Source: Pseudomonadota bacterium (GTDB taxonomy: Bacteria; Myxococcota_A; Polyangia; Polyangiales; Polyangiaceae). Taken from it: DNA of 64,000 bases. The translations under genes were made by a program, and so were the position numbers. The notes below the pieces were generated by a model that was not told the DNA's origin, did not search any database, and was given only the letters and a program-made list of their open reading frames with translations. Positions 40,328 to 49,715 of this stretch are shown piece by piece. The DNA is taken from assembly GCA_023428245.1 (NCBI GenBank), contig JAEYYX010000055.1, forward strand, positions 62,001 to 126,000, in the 5' to 3' direction. The stretch's first letter is position 1, and every line of letters begins with the position of its first letter.

Positions 40328-42428
40328 CGGTCAACCCGTCCACCCCGCGCGGCGCCGGTGTCTCCGCGGCGAAAGGTGTACCCTGAGAGGCGTTTTCTCA
40401 CTTCCCTGGGGCACTCTTGTCGCGATTCTTCTCGCGCTCGGATGCACGAACCGTCCCTACGCCGACGAGGAAAGTCACGAACCGATCCTGTACGTGCCCT
40501 ATGGCGAACCACCGAAGACGCTCGATCCGGCCGTCGCCTACTCGACTGCTGACCATGCGGTGACGGGGAAGGTCTACGACACGCTCCTCGATTATCACTA
40601 CCTGAAGCGGCCCTTCGAGCTGATCGGAGGTCTTGCGGAACAGGTCCCGGAAGCTGAGCGCCTGGAGGGTGGCCGTGTCCGTTACCAATTCCGACTTCGC
40701 GAGGACCTGCGCTTTTCGCGCGATCCATGCTTCGACGAAGCTCCGAGAGACCCCGCACGCTTCACCGGGGACGGTGCGCGGCGAGTTCTGGCAGCGGACT
40801 TTCTATTCGCGATCAGTCGGGTGGCAGACCCGGCGGTTGGTAGCCCCGTCATCGAACCGCTTTCTCACATCGACGGACTCGTGGCGTGGGGTGAGCGACT
40901 GGCCGAGCGACGGAAGAAGGACGTCGCGTTCGCAAAGCAGAAAGTGAGCCAGCAGTATCGGGAAATCGGGCCCGTGAGTGGCTTCGAGGTCCTGAGCGAT
41001 CGCGAATTTTCGATTACGCTGCACTCCCCATATCCGCAGATTCTCTACTGGTTCGCGATGCCCTTTACGACGCCGATGGCGTTTGAGGCGATCGACTATT
41101 ACACCGGAGAAGGAGGCCGACCGACCCTGGATGAACACACCGTCGGAACGGGGCCCTTCGTTCTCAGGCGTTATGACAAGCGCGCGCGCATCGTGCTCGA
41201 GAAGAACCCGGATTGGTACGGCGCGAGGCACCCTGAGTGGCACGCACCTGCGGCGACGTTTCCGAGCCTCGAAGGCGTGACGGGCCTTTCGGAGGCCAAC
41301 GTCGAAAATTTCGCGCCCCTTGCGGGACGCAGCTTGCCGATGCTCTCGCGCATCGAGATGCGCCGGGAGGAGGAGACTATCCCCACCTTCGGCAAGTTCA
41401 TGCAGGGCTATTACGATACCTCCGGGATCGCCCGCGAGAGCTTCAATCGTGTGGTCCATGAAGGCGGGCTCTCGTCCGAGATGGCGGAGCGTGGCATGCG
41501 ACTCGAGAAGAGCGTCGTGCCTGCGGTGTTCTACCTCGGCTTCAACATGGATGATCCGGTCGTTGGTTCGGCGGCGGGGGAGCGATCGCGCCTCCTCCGG
41601 CAGGCGATGAGCCTGGTGACCAATGCCGAGGAGTATTGTCGTCTGTTTATGAATGGACGAGGGCTGCCCGCCCAGTCTCCGCTGCCACCGGGCCTCTTCG
41701 GCTATGAGGAAGACTACAAGAACCCTTATCGCGCTCTCAACTTTGAGGAAGCGCGAAGCTTGCTCGAGCAAGCTGGCTATCCCGGAGGCATCGATCCGAA
41801 GACGAAGCGTCCCTTGAAGCTGACCTTTGATGTCGCTGATACGAGCCCTGAGTCTCGCGTTCGGTTCTTGTTCTGGACAAACCAATGGCGAAAGCTCGGC
41901 ATCAATGTCGAGCTCTCCGCGACCAACTACAACAAGTTCCAAGAGAAGGTACGCGACGGCGCCTATCAGATCTTCCAATGGGGCTGGGTCGCGGACTATC
42001 CAGATCCGGAAAACTTCCTATTCCTCTTGACCGGTCCGATGGCGCGCAGCGCCTCCGGTGGACCCAACACGGCGAACTTTAGCGATCCCGAGTTCGACGC
42101 GCTGTTCGGGTCGATGAAGACGATGGAGAACACGGACGAGCGGCTCGAAGTGATCCGCAAGATGCGCGCCATCTTGGAGAGAGAGCGGCCTTGGATCGAG
42201 CTGTTCCATCCCGAGGAGTACGCGCTCGCGCACGGCTGGCTGCGTGGCGTGAAACCCGCCGGCCTCTCGATTTCGACAACCAAGTATTACGGCGTAGACG
42301 CGGTGGCACGCGACCAAGCGCGCCGCGAATGGAACCAGCCGATTCTGTGGCCTGCGTGGGCGCTGTTGGCTCTGCTCGCTGGGCTGGCTGGACCTCTGAT
42401 TGGTCGTTACCTGAAGGAGCGGACATGA
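40317..42428 (+). CDS. ABC transporter substrate-binding lipoprotein (oligopeptide type)
   Basis: A 703-residue extracytoplasmic solute-binding protein of the SBP_bac_5 (OppA/DppA-like) family. An Arg-rich n-region precedes a hydrophobic segment and lipobox LLALGC (Cys43). Family motifs include PKTLDPAVAYSTADHAV near the start and WGWVADYPDPENFL near the end. The protein is longer than typical OppA, with extra residues ahead of the core. A hydrophobic helix at about 675-695 followed by a basic tail (GRYLKERT) would give a second, C-terminal anchor. Start is the ATG at 40317, overlapping pgi; no better start precedes the signal region. It is the first gene of a five-gene importer. Confidence 0.9.
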   Translation: MRADGQPVHPARRRCLRGERCTLRGVFSLPWGTLVAILLALGCTNRPYADEESHEPILYVPYGEPPKTLDPAVAYSTADHAVTGKVYDTLLDYHYLKRPFELIGGLAEQVPEAERLEGGRVRYQFRLREDLRFSRDPCFDEAPRDPARFTGDGARRVLAADFLFAISRVADPAVGSPVIEPLSHIDGLVAWGERLAERRKKDVAFAKQKVSQQYREIGPVSGFEVLSDREFSITLHSPYPQILYWFAMPFTTPMAFEAIDYYTGEGGRPTLDEHTVGTGPFVLRRYDKRARIVLEKNPDWYGARHPEWHAPAATFPSLEGVTGLSEANVENFAPLAGRSLPMLSRIEMRREEETIPTFGKFMQGYYDTSGIARESFNRVVHEGGLSSEMAERGMRLEKSVVPAVFYLGFNMDDPVVGSAAGERSRLLRQAMSLVTNAEEYCRLFMNGRGLPAQSPLPPGLFGYEEDYKNPYRALNFEEARSLLEQAGYPGGIDPKTKRPLKLTFDVADTSPESRVRFLFWTNQWRKLGINVELSATNYNKFQEKVRDGAYQIFQWGWVADYPDPENFLFLLTGPMARSASGGPNTANFSDPEFDALFGSMKTMENTDERLEVIRKMRAILERERPWIELFHPEEYALAHGWLRGVKPAGLSISTTKYYGVDAVARDQARREWNQPILWPAWALLALLAGLAGPLIGRYLKERT

Positions 42429-42535
42429 AAAGGTGGATGCGCCTCTCGAGCCGAAGTGACCTGTCTCGTCGCGGAGCTCTGAAGATGTTGAAAAGACCAG
42501 CGCGGCTCGGGGCCGGAGGAGCAGCGCGATGCTGA
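42425..42535 (+). CDS. Small open frame bridging the substrate-binding and permease genes
   Basis: A 36-codon frame whose ATG overlaps the upstream stop (ATGA) and whose end overlaps the permease start. It encodes a very basic peptide with SDLSRRGALKML, reminiscent of a twin-arginine signal, but no hydrophobic core follows. It may simply couple translation across the 100-base gap or be fortuitous. A Shine-Dalgarno-like GGAGGAG lies 9 bases before the permease ATG at 42529. Confidence 0.3.
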   Translation: MKRWMRLSSRSDLSRRGALKMLKRPARLGAGGAARC

Positions 42536-43494
42536 GCTATATTCTGCGTCGCTTTGCTTACGGAGGGCTCGTCGTCTTGGGCGTGCTCGTCTTTTTGTTC
42601 TTCTTGTTCTTTGCGGTCGCGACACCTGACGACATTGCTCGTCGGTCCGTCGGCGAGAAGGCAACGCCGGCCGTGATCGAGCAGTGGAAGATCAACCACG
42701 GCTACGATAGGCCCCTTTTCCCTGGGCCGGGCCACTACAAGGACAACCTGTTCGTCCGACACATGACCTCGATGCTCACCTTCGAGCTCGGCAAGAGTGA
42801 TGCGGACGGGGTCCCGATCAAACAGCGCATCTTGGAGGGCGCCGGGCCGAGCCTGGCGCTCAGCGTTCCACTTTTCTTCCTCGAGCTGTTCGTCAGCGTT
42901 CTTGTGAGCTTGTTTGTGGCGTTCTTCCGGGAGACCTACTTCGACCGAATCGTACTCGTATTTTCCGTCTTCTCGATGAGCGTCTCAATCCTCCTCTACA
43001 TCATCGGGGGACAGTTCCTGTTCGGTACCGTGCTTCGCTGGTTCCCGCTGAGTGGCTTCGACTCGAGCCCGTCGCTCCTGTTTCGCTTCTTGGCGCTCCC
43101 AGTCTTGGTAGGTGTGTTCGCGTCGTTGGGTTCGAGCATTCGCTTCTATCGCACCGTCTTTCTCGAAGAGGTCCATAAGGACTACGTGCGCACAGCGCGC
43201 GCCAAAGGCGCAAGCGAGCTCCGGGTCATGCTGAAACATGTCCTGCCGAACGCCATGATTCCAATTTTGACCAACGTGGTCATGGCGATACCGTTTCTCT
43301 TCACGGGCTCGCTCCTGCTCGAGGCCGGCTTCGGGATCCCTGGCCTCGGAGCGCTCACCGTCGAGGCCATCAATGCCAATGACTTCTCGACGCTCCGCGC
43401 CATGGTCTTTATTGGCTCCCTCTTGTTCGTCCTAGGCCAAGTCCTGACCGACATCGCCTATACGCTCGTCGACCCCCGCGTGACCCTGGAGTGA
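42529..43494 (+). CDS. Oligopeptide ABC transporter permease (OppB/DppB-like)
   Basis: A 321-residue integral membrane protein with six predicted helices. It has the characteristic EAA loop (DYVRTARAKGASELRVMLKHVLPNAMIPI), which contacts the ATPases. It belongs with the following four genes to a complete dipeptide/oligopeptide importer. The next permease begins immediately after its stop. Confidence 0.93.
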   Translation: MLSYILRRFAYGGLVVLGVLVFLFFLFFAVATPDDIARRSVGEKATPAVIEQWKINHGYDRPLFPGPGHYKDNLFVRHMTSMLTFELGKSDADGVPIKQRILEGAGPSLALSVPLFFLELFVSVLVSLFVAFFRETYFDRIVLVFSVFSMSVSILLYIIGGQFLFGTVLRWFPLSGFDSSPSLLFRFLALPVLVGVFASLGSSIRFYRTVFLEEVHKDYVRTARAKGASELRVMLKHVLPNAMIPILTNVVMAIPFLFTGSLLLEAGFGIPGLGALTVEAINANDFSTLRAMVFIGSLLFVLGQVLTDIAYTLVDPRVTLE

Positions 43495-44547
43495 ATGAGG
43501 ATGTCTGAGCTCTTCTCTCCTGGTCCGGTACGCGACGCGCTCACTTCGAGCGTGATCGCTCTGACTGTGCTCGCGCTCGTTATCATCGCCGTCGTCAAGG
43601 TGCGCCAGGATGAACCGCTTTCGGCGAGCTTCGCGGAGGTCTACCGGAGGCGTCGCCTGTCCATCGCGGTCCTGGTTCTTTATTGCTTCATCGCCCTCTT
43701 GGACTCGATCGCGTGGGTCGGGGGCGGTTCGGTGAGCCAGGGAGACTTAGTCTCGGCGCACGAAGCGCGCAGCGTCGTCGATCGTGTGTTCTCGCGGCCG
43801 CGGGAACGGGGCTACTCGGCGCCCTTCGCGGACAAGGAGTTCTACGAAGGAACACCGCTTGCGGCTCGGCACGTCCTGGGGACGAACGTTCTTGGTGAGG
43901 ATGTCCTTTACCTGACGCTGAAGGGGGCGCGTGTGGCGCTTCTGATCGGCGCTGTCACGAGCCTGATCACGATCCCGCTCGCGCTCTTCTTCGGGGTCCT
44001 GGCAGGATATTTCGGGGGGAGGCTCGATGACATCATCTTTTTCATCATGAGCACGCTCGCGTCTATGCCTGGGGTCTTGCTCTTGGTCGCGCTTGTCATG
44101 GCTCTCGGCCAAGGGACACTCAGTGTCTGCATTGCGCTCGGCGTCACGAGCTGGGTCGGGTTTGCTCGCCTCACGCGAGGCGAGACGATGAAGCTGAGAC
44201 AGGTCGATTACGTGCTGGCGGCCCGATCGCTCGGGGTACGCCCCGCTCGCATCATCCTCCGTCACATCATCCCGAACCTGCTGCACCTGATCGTCATCAC
44301 GTTTGTGCTGCTGTTTTCGGGACTCGTTCTTTCCGAGGCGACCTTGTCTTGGCTCGGCATCGGCGTGGGCGGAAGCTGGGGCCAGATGATCGCGCAGGCC
44401 AAGGATGAGCTGAGCCGAGATCCGCTGATTTGGTGGAACGTGCTGCCCGCGGGGGTCGCCTTGTTCGCGCTTCTTCTCTGCTTGAACTTGGTGGGCGATG
44501 CGCTCCGAGACGTCCTCGATCCGCGCACTCGGAGGCTCCGAGCATGA
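43495..44547 (+). CDS. Oligopeptide ABC transporter permease (OppC/DppC-like)
   Basis: A 350-residue second permease of the importer. The core has the EAA loop (DYVLAARSLGVRPARIILRHIIPNLLHL). An additional helix lies at about residues 15-37, before the first core helix. The stop overlaps the next ATG (ATGA). Substrate specificity is set by the binding protein and is unknown. Confidence 0.93.
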   Translation: MRMSELFSPGPVRDALTSSVIALTVLALVIIAVVKVRQDEPLSASFAEVYRRRRLSIAVLVLYCFIALLDSIAWVGGGSVSQGDLVSAHEARSVVDRVFSRPRERGYSAPFADKEFYEGTPLAARHVLGTNVLGEDVLYLTLKGARVALLIGAVTSLITIPLALFFGVLAGYFGGRLDDIIFFIMSTLASMPGVLLLVALVMALGQGTLSVCIALGVTSWVGFARLTRGETMKLRQVDYVLAARSLGVRPARIILRHIIPNLLHLIVITFVLLFSGLVLSEATLSWLGIGVGGSWGQMIAQAKDELSRDPLIWWNVLPAGVALFALLLCLNLVGDALRDVLDPRTRRLRA

Positions 44548-45512
44548 GCGTGCTCATCGTCAAGGACCTCACGACCTCTCTCCCGACCGGGGAGGGACCC
44601 GTGCCGATCGTGCGGGACGTCTCCTTCGAACTCACGGCTGGGCGTTGTCTCGCGATAGTCGGCGAGAGCGGCTCGGGAAAGTCCATGACCGCGCTCTCGA
44701 TCCTCGGGCTCGTGCCGCGTCCCCTGGCCATCACCAGCGGCCAGATCTTGCTCGAAGGGCAGGACCTGGTGCGGCTCAGCGCTGCGGCTCAGCGGCGCGT
44801 CCGCGGCCGCGAGATCGCGATGATCTTTCAGGAACCGATGACGAGCCTGAACCCTGTCATTCGCGTCGGAGAGCAGGTGACCGAGGCGCTTCTTCTCCAC
44901 GAGAAGGTTTCGAAAAGGGCCGCCCTTGCGCGCGCCCTTGAGCTTTTCGAGCGCGTCGGAATTCCCGATCCGGCGGCCCGTCTCGAGGCCTATCCCCATC
45001 AACTCTCCGGAGGGTTGAAACAGCGCGCGATGATCGCGATGGCGCTCATCATGCGCCCGAAGGTGCTTCTCGCCGACGAACCAACGACGGCCCTCGACGT
45101 CACCATCCAAGCGCAGATCTTGAGGCTCCTTCGTGAACTCATGGGAGAGTTCGGAACTGCGCTCCTCCTCATCACCCATGACTTGGGCGTCGTGAACCAG
45201 ATCGCCGATGAGGTCGCCGTCTTTTACGCGGGGCGCATCGTGGAGCGCGCGCCTCGAGATCAGTTTTTCAGCGCGCCCGCACATCCTTATTCAGCGGGCC
45301 TCTTGGACGCGCTTCCGGCGCGCGCCAAAAAGGGCGCTCGTCTCCGCGAAATTCCGGGTCACGTTCCCTCTCCGACGAACGTCCCTGCAGGCTGCGCCTT
45401 CGGGCCCAGGTGCCCGAGGCGTGGAGAGGCATGCGAGGTCGTGCCAGAGCTCGAATCGCTCAGGGATGGTGGGCGCCTGGTGGCGTGTTTCTATCCGGAG
45501 GAGCCAGCATGA
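44544..45512 (+). CDS. Oligopeptide ABC transporter ATPase (OppD/DppD-like)
   Basis: A 322-residue ATPase with Walker A GESGSGKS, Q-loop FQEPMTSLNP, signature LSGGLKQRAM, Walker B VLLADEPTTALD and H-loop ITHDLG. The C-terminal CAFGPRCPRRGEAC is the cysteine-rich (iron-sulfur type) tail of OppD/DppD proteins. Start ATG overlaps the permease stop; its own stop overlaps the next start. Confidence 0.94.
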   Translation: MSVLIVKDLTTSLPTGEGPVPIVRDVSFELTAGRCLAIVGESGSGKSMTALSILGLVPRPLAITSGQILLEGQDLVRLSAAAQRRVRGREIAMIFQEPMTSLNPVIRVGEQVTEALLLHEKVSKRAALARALELFERVGIPDPAARLEAYPHQLSGGLKQRAMIAMALIMRPKVLLADEPTTALDVTIQAQILRLLRELMGEFGTALLLITHDLGVVNQIADEVAVFYAGRIVERAPRDQFFSAPAHPYSAGLLDALPARAKKGARLREIPGHVPSPTNVPAGCAFGPRCPRRGEACEVVPELESLRDGGRLVACFYPEEPA

Positions 45513-46498
45513 CGTTGCTGCAAGTGCGCGACCTCCGGGTTTGGTTCCCGATCCAGAAAGGCCTTTTGCGCCGTGTGGTGGGGCATGTGCGGGCTGTCGA
45601 TGGTGTTACCTTCGAGGTGAACGAGGGGGAAACTGTTGCGCTCGTGGGCGAGAGCGGTTGCGGGAAGACGACCGTCGGAAGAGCGATTCTGCGCCTGGTT
45701 GAACCGACGGACGGTGAAGTCCGGTTCCTCGGCCAAAATGTGGCATCGCTTGACGAAAAAGGACTCCGCACGGTGCGGAAGAATGCCTCGATGGTCTTCC
45801 AAGATCCGATGACTTCCCTCGATCCGCGCATGCGCGTGATCGACATCGTGGCTGAGGGCATCGATGAGCATGGCCTCGCGGAGGACAAAGAAGATCGAAG
45901 GAGACGAGTCACGGCGCTCCTCGAGCGGGTCGAGCTCCGCGGCGAGCACCTGACGCGTTATCCCCACGAGTTCTCGGGCGGGCAAAGGCAGCGGATTGGA
46001 ATTGCAAGGGCGCTCGCCGTCGAACCCAAACTGATCATTTGTGATGAAGCGGTGAGTGCTCTGGACCTCTCGATCCAGGCTCAGGTCTTGAACCTACTCG
46101 ATGAGCTGAAGCGTGGGCTGAACCTAGCCTATCTCTTCATCAGTCACGATTTGGCCGTCGTTCGCCACATCGCGGATCGGGTTTTCGTGATGTACCTCGG
46201 CGTGATCGTCGAAGAGGGGCCCGCAGAGGCCCTATTTCGGGCCCCGCTGCATCCCTACACCCAGGTCCTCCTGGCCTCGGCTCCTTCGGTGGAGGCCCGT
46301 CTGGGGGCGGTTCCGCTTGAAGGCGACGTGCCGTCCCCCGCGAACCCGCCGTCCGGGTGCCGCTTCCATACCCGCTGTCCGGTCAGGATTGCGCGCTGCT
46401 CCGTAGAGGTCCCTGAGCCGCAGAAGATCCGGCTTCAGACCGTCGCGTGTCACCTCGTCACCCCGGATGATACCCGAGAGCAGGGGGATAACCGGTAA
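45509..46498 (+). CDS. Oligopeptide ABC transporter ATPase (OppF/DppF-like)
   Basis: A 329-residue ATPase, second of the pair. It has Walker A GESGCGKT, Q-loop FQDPMTSLDP, signature FSGGQRQRIG, Walker B LIICDEAVSALD and H-loop ISHDLA. The C-terminal CRFHTRCPVRIARC matches the cysteine-rich tail of OppF/DppF. Last gene of the importer; start overlaps the preceding stop (ATGA). Confidence 0.94.
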   Translation: MTLLQVRDLRVWFPIQKGLLRRVVGHVRAVDGVTFEVNEGETVALVGESGCGKTTVGRAILRLVEPTDGEVRFLGQNVASLDEKGLRTVRKNASMVFQDPMTSLDPRMRVIDIVAEGIDEHGLAEDKEDRRRRVTALLERVELRGEHLTRYPHEFSGGQRQRIGIARALAVEPKLIICDEAVSALDLSIQAQVLNLLDELKRGLNLAYLFISHDLAVVRHIADRVFVMYLGVIVEEGPAEALFRAPLHPYTQVLLASAPSVEARLGAVPLEGDVPSPANPPSGCRFHTRCPVRIARCSVEVPEPQKIRLQTVACHLVTPDDTREQGDNR

Positions 46499-46560
46499 CG
46501 AATGCGCGAGGGCCCGGGCTCTGCTCGGAACCTCGGGCAGCTCATGGTAGGCGGGGCGCC

Positions 46561-49092
46561 ATGGTTCGATTGGCAACAGGGTTCGCTTCACGCTGGAAGG
46601 GGATCGCCCCGAGCCTGGCAGCCTTTGTCCTTTGCGTCCTCGGCGCAGGCTTCTACCTGCGCCACTTGAACCAGAGCTATCGTCTCGAGGAGTGGCTGGC
46701 GTTTCGGCTGCTCGAGATCGGTCTTTGGACTGTGCTTCTGCACGGCTCTCTCGTGCTTGTTGGCGCTCGATTTCTCCGCCTACTCGTCGGTCGAGATGAG
46801 CTCGGCCCCGGAGAGCTATTCCTCCAGTCCTTCGTCCTCGGCATGGGCGCGTTCTCGTTTGCGATGTATTTGGCCGGAGCGCTCTCGCTCTACGCGCCTT
46901 GGTTCGCCGTTTTACTACCTGTAGCCTTCACTGTCGCGGGAGGCAGTGAGGCGCTCTACCTCAGGGGACGGCTCCGGGAGGCGCTCCGACCGGTTCCGAC
47001 GTCGTCCGTCGGCGCGAGCCTCTTACGCTACGGCGCTTTCGCTTTCGGTGCGACGATGTTGGTCCTCGTCTATGTCGAGGCTCTCACGCCGAGCTCCTTC
47101 AATTTCGACGCGATTTGGTACCATGTTCCCGTAGCGCAGGATTACGCGCGGCTCGGAAAGATCGTCCCTTTCTACGGCGACAATCACCGCGCCTATCCCC
47201 ACCTGACGAGCCTGTTCCAAACCTGGGCGCTCTTGGTTCCGTTCCTCGAGCCGGTGCAGCTCAAGTGGATGCTCATTCTCCATCTCGAGTTCGCCATCGT
47301 TGTTTGGCGCATCGTCGGGGCCGCGGCCATGGCCCGCTACCTGCTCGGAGGACGCAAGATACCGGGTCTTTGGGCCGTATTCTTCCTGTTCCCTTCGATC
47401 TTCATCTACGACCAGAACATCGGCGGTTCGGCCGATCACTACGTGGGCGTTACGGCGGTTCCGATCTTTCTGGCCCTGATGCGAACCCTGCCCTCCTACC
47501 ACGCGGGCTACGCGATCCTGACCGGCGTTGCCGCGGGGCTCCACATTCTCACGAAGTACCAGGCGATCTATTCGGTGGTCGCGGTCGCTGCGTTCGCGAG
47601 CTGTCGCTCCCTCTACGGAGCCCTGTCCCGCATCTATCGAGCGCGCAAGGGACGCCCAGTCCCTGAGGGCGCTCCCTCGTTCCGAGCCCTGCTCAGTGGC
47701 CCCGCCTGGATCCTGCTCTGCGCTCTGGTCGTCTCTGCGCCCCACTTCATCAAGAACACTGTCTACTACCAGAATCCGGTCTACCCCTTCGCACAGAAGA
47801 TCTTCCCCTCGAGCTTCGACGACTGGGATCCGCCGGCTCGAGCGGAGAACGTAACGCTTTCGAGCGAGGCTCGAGCGAAGAAGCGGGAGAAGAGTCGTTC
47901 GCGAGCCGGTGAGGATGACGGTCCGCTTCCCACCCAGAAGAGCAGGAAGAAGGACCCCTGGGACTTCGCGTTCGGACCGCGGGGCATCGATTTCAAGCCC
48001 CAGGGGGACGGCCCCCTCGAGAAGGTCGTCTGGTGGCACAAGACGCTCGCTGATTGGCCTTTCTTGACCGGTAACCGCGGGTTCACCGAGGGGCGCCCCT
48101 ACATGGGCGCGGTGTTTGTGCTGTTGATGCCAGCGCTGCTCTTGATCGGGAGATCGCGCCGAGTGTGGCTCGCGACCGGCTACGTGTACGTTGTCTTTTC
48201 GGTGTGGGCGATGACGAGCGCCAACGACCGTTACCTGCTCACTATCCTCTCGTTGCCGATTGGTCTCTGCATGGCGCTGATCGTGCGCGTGGCAGATCTT
48301 GGAAAGCTCGCCCAAGTCGGTTTGTCCTGCCTGCTCGGCGTTCAATTGCTTTGGGGAGCGGACGTGCCCCTTCAGTACGGGGGAGCTCGTTTCGCGGACG
48401 CTGTCTCACTCGTCCGGGCAGGTTATTCGGGGAAGACCCTCGAAGAGCGACTGCGTCATCGGAAAAATGAGATCACTGTCTCGGCCAGCCTCCCCAAAGA
48501 CGCGGTGGTCCTTGGACGTTATTACAAATCGCTCTTGGGCTTCGATCGAACGACCCTGAACACCCACGCCGATATCCAGACCTATATCGACTTCAAAAAT
48601 CTCCGAAGCCTTGATGACTTCTGGCAAATCTGCCGGGACCGAGGCGTCACTCATCTCCTCTATCCCGATGGGGAACGTCAGCCGGTGCGCGCACACGAAC
48701 TCGTGCTGTTCGACGCACTAGTGGAAAAGAGCCACGAGAAGAAGAAGATGTCTGGGCTTGTCATCGCAGAATTGCCGAAGGAGCCTCCCGGCCACACCGA
48801 GCCGTTCTTGGTGCTAGTTCGCGGGGTGCGGGAATATCAAGACGGACTCTACCCGGTGCACCTGCTTTCGTTGGATAGTCGTCGTGAGCAGAAGAAGGGG
48901 CCAAAGCCCCTTCGCCCCTACCGGAAGGAGAACGCGGAGGCGCTCCTCGAGAATGCGAGCGCTGTACTCCTGGGTGGACGCAAAGGTACGTTGGATGGCG
49001 CGTCACTCGACGACGCATTCTACCGCGTTGAGCGGTTCCGAGGACTCGAGGTCTGGCTCCGCAAGGACGAGGCGGGGGGCGAGGACGAATGA
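46561..49092 (+). CDS. GT-C-like multi-pass membrane protein (putative glycosyltransferase)
   Basis: An 843-residue protein with about twelve predicted helices in the first two thirds and a soluble C-terminal domain from about residue 640. An acidic motif early in the protein (FNFDAIWYHVPVAQDYA) and overall layout resemble GT-C fold glycosyltransferases that use lipid-linked sugars, including ArnT/Pmt-like proteins, but identity is unsure. A basic, Ser/Lys-rich segment near residues 425-460 interrupts the helical part. It overlaps the next gene by four bases, suggesting a pair. Possible roles are protein or lipid glycosylation at the inner membrane. Confidence 0.68.
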   Translation: MVRLATGFASRWKGIAPSLAAFVLCVLGAGFYLRHLNQSYRLEEWLAFRLLEIGLWTVLLHGSLVLVGARFLRLLVGRDELGPGELFLQSFVLGMGAFSFAMYLAGALSLYAPWFAVLLPVAFTVAGGSEALYLRGRLREALRPVPTSSVGASLLRYGAFAFGATMLVLVYVEALTPSSFNFDAIWYHVPVAQDYARLGKIVPFYGDNHRAYPHLTSLFQTWALLVPFLEPVQLKWMLILHLEFAIVVWRIVGAAAMARYLLGGRKIPGLWAVFFLFPSIFIYDQNIGGSADHYVGVTAVPIFLALMRTLPSYHAGYAILTGVAAGLHILTKYQAIYSVVAVAAFASCRSLYGALSRIYRARKGRPVPEGAPSFRALLSGPAWILLCALVVSAPHFIKNTVYYQNPVYPFAQKIFPSSFDDWDPPARAENVTLSSEARAKKREKSRSRAGEDDGPLPTQKSRKKDPWDFAFGPRGIDFKPQGDGPLEKVVWWHKTLADWPFLTGNRGFTEGRPYMGAVFVLLMPALLLIGRSRRVWLATGYVYVVFSVWAMTSANDRYLLTILSLPIGLCMALIVRVADLGKLAQVGLSCLLGVQLLWGADVPLQYGGARFADAVSLVRAGYSGKTLEERLRHRKNEITVSASLPKDAVVLGRYYKSLLGFDRTTLNTHADIQTYIDFKNLRSLDDFWQICRDRGVTHLLYPDGERQPVRAHELVLFDALVEKSHEKKKMSGLVIAELPKEPPGHTEPFLVLVRGVREYQDGLYPVHLLSLDSRREQKKGPKPLRPYRKENAEALLENASAVLLGGRKGTLDGASLDDAFYRVERFRGLEVWLRKDEAGGEDE

Positions 49093-49715
49093 ACGGTCTC
49101 TCAATCGGTTTCGCAATGGCGGGGCTCACCGTCTTCGTCGCGCTTCGAGCTCGCTATGGAGCAAAGAGCGCGCGGAAGGGGCTCCCCGTGCTCGCGGAAG
49201 AGCTGGGTCTCACGTTCAAGCCGTCTCCTTACAAGACCGGCATAGGAAAATTGATTGGCGTTTTCTCGGGGTTTCGCGTCCTTATCGATCCCGACGACTC
49301 ACAATCCATCCGTATCTCGCTCGAGCAGCCGCTGGACCTCGAGCTCAGAAGTTCAACCGAGCGCCGCCCGCTCAGAAACGGGCAGCGACGTTTCGAGCCG
49401 AGTCTGCGCGAGCTTGCTCGCGCCCTTCCTACCTGTCAGGGCAGTCAAGTAGCCATCGAGCGCTTCGAGGCAGCCGAGAGCGCACCCGAGGTCGCGCGCT
49501 TCCTCAGGCTTCGCACGGTCAAGTCTTTCATTCTGACGGAGAATGGCATCACTCTCCATTTTGATTTCGGGCGCCCGCCGCACCTTCCGCCCAAGATCGT
49601 GAAGGAGTCGTTGACCATCTTTACGCGCCTTCTGGTGGAGCTGGGAGCGGAGTCGGGGCTCTCTTCCGGAGGCGTGAGCTCTGAGAATCCGAGCCCCTCG
49701 ATCGAGGTCAGCTGA
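49089..49715 (+). CDS. Single-helix protein of unknown function, coupled to the GT-C-like gene
   Basis: A 208-residue protein with a short N-terminal helix (about residues 5-20), then a soluble alpha/beta region with no motif I recognise. The C-terminal 20 residues are Ser/Gly/Pro-rich. The ATG overlaps the upstream stop (ATGA), so it is probably translated with the GT-C-like protein. Its 3' end overlaps the convergent fused RimK gene by eight bases. Confidence 0.68.
   Translation: MNGLSIGFAMAGLTVFVALRARYGAKSARKGLPVLAEELGLTFKPSPYKTGIGKLIGVFSGFRVLIDPDDSQSIRISLEQPLDLELRSSTERRPLRNGQRRFEPSLRELARALPTCQGSQVAIERFEAAESAPEVARFLRLRTVKSFILTENGITLHFDFGRPPHLPPKIVKESLTIFTRLLVELGAESGLSSGGVSSENPSPSIEVS

Noticed and set aside
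47023..48345. A 440-codon minus-strand frame opposite the GT-C-like gene
   Set aside because: Charged shadow of a membrane protein; no family resemblance.
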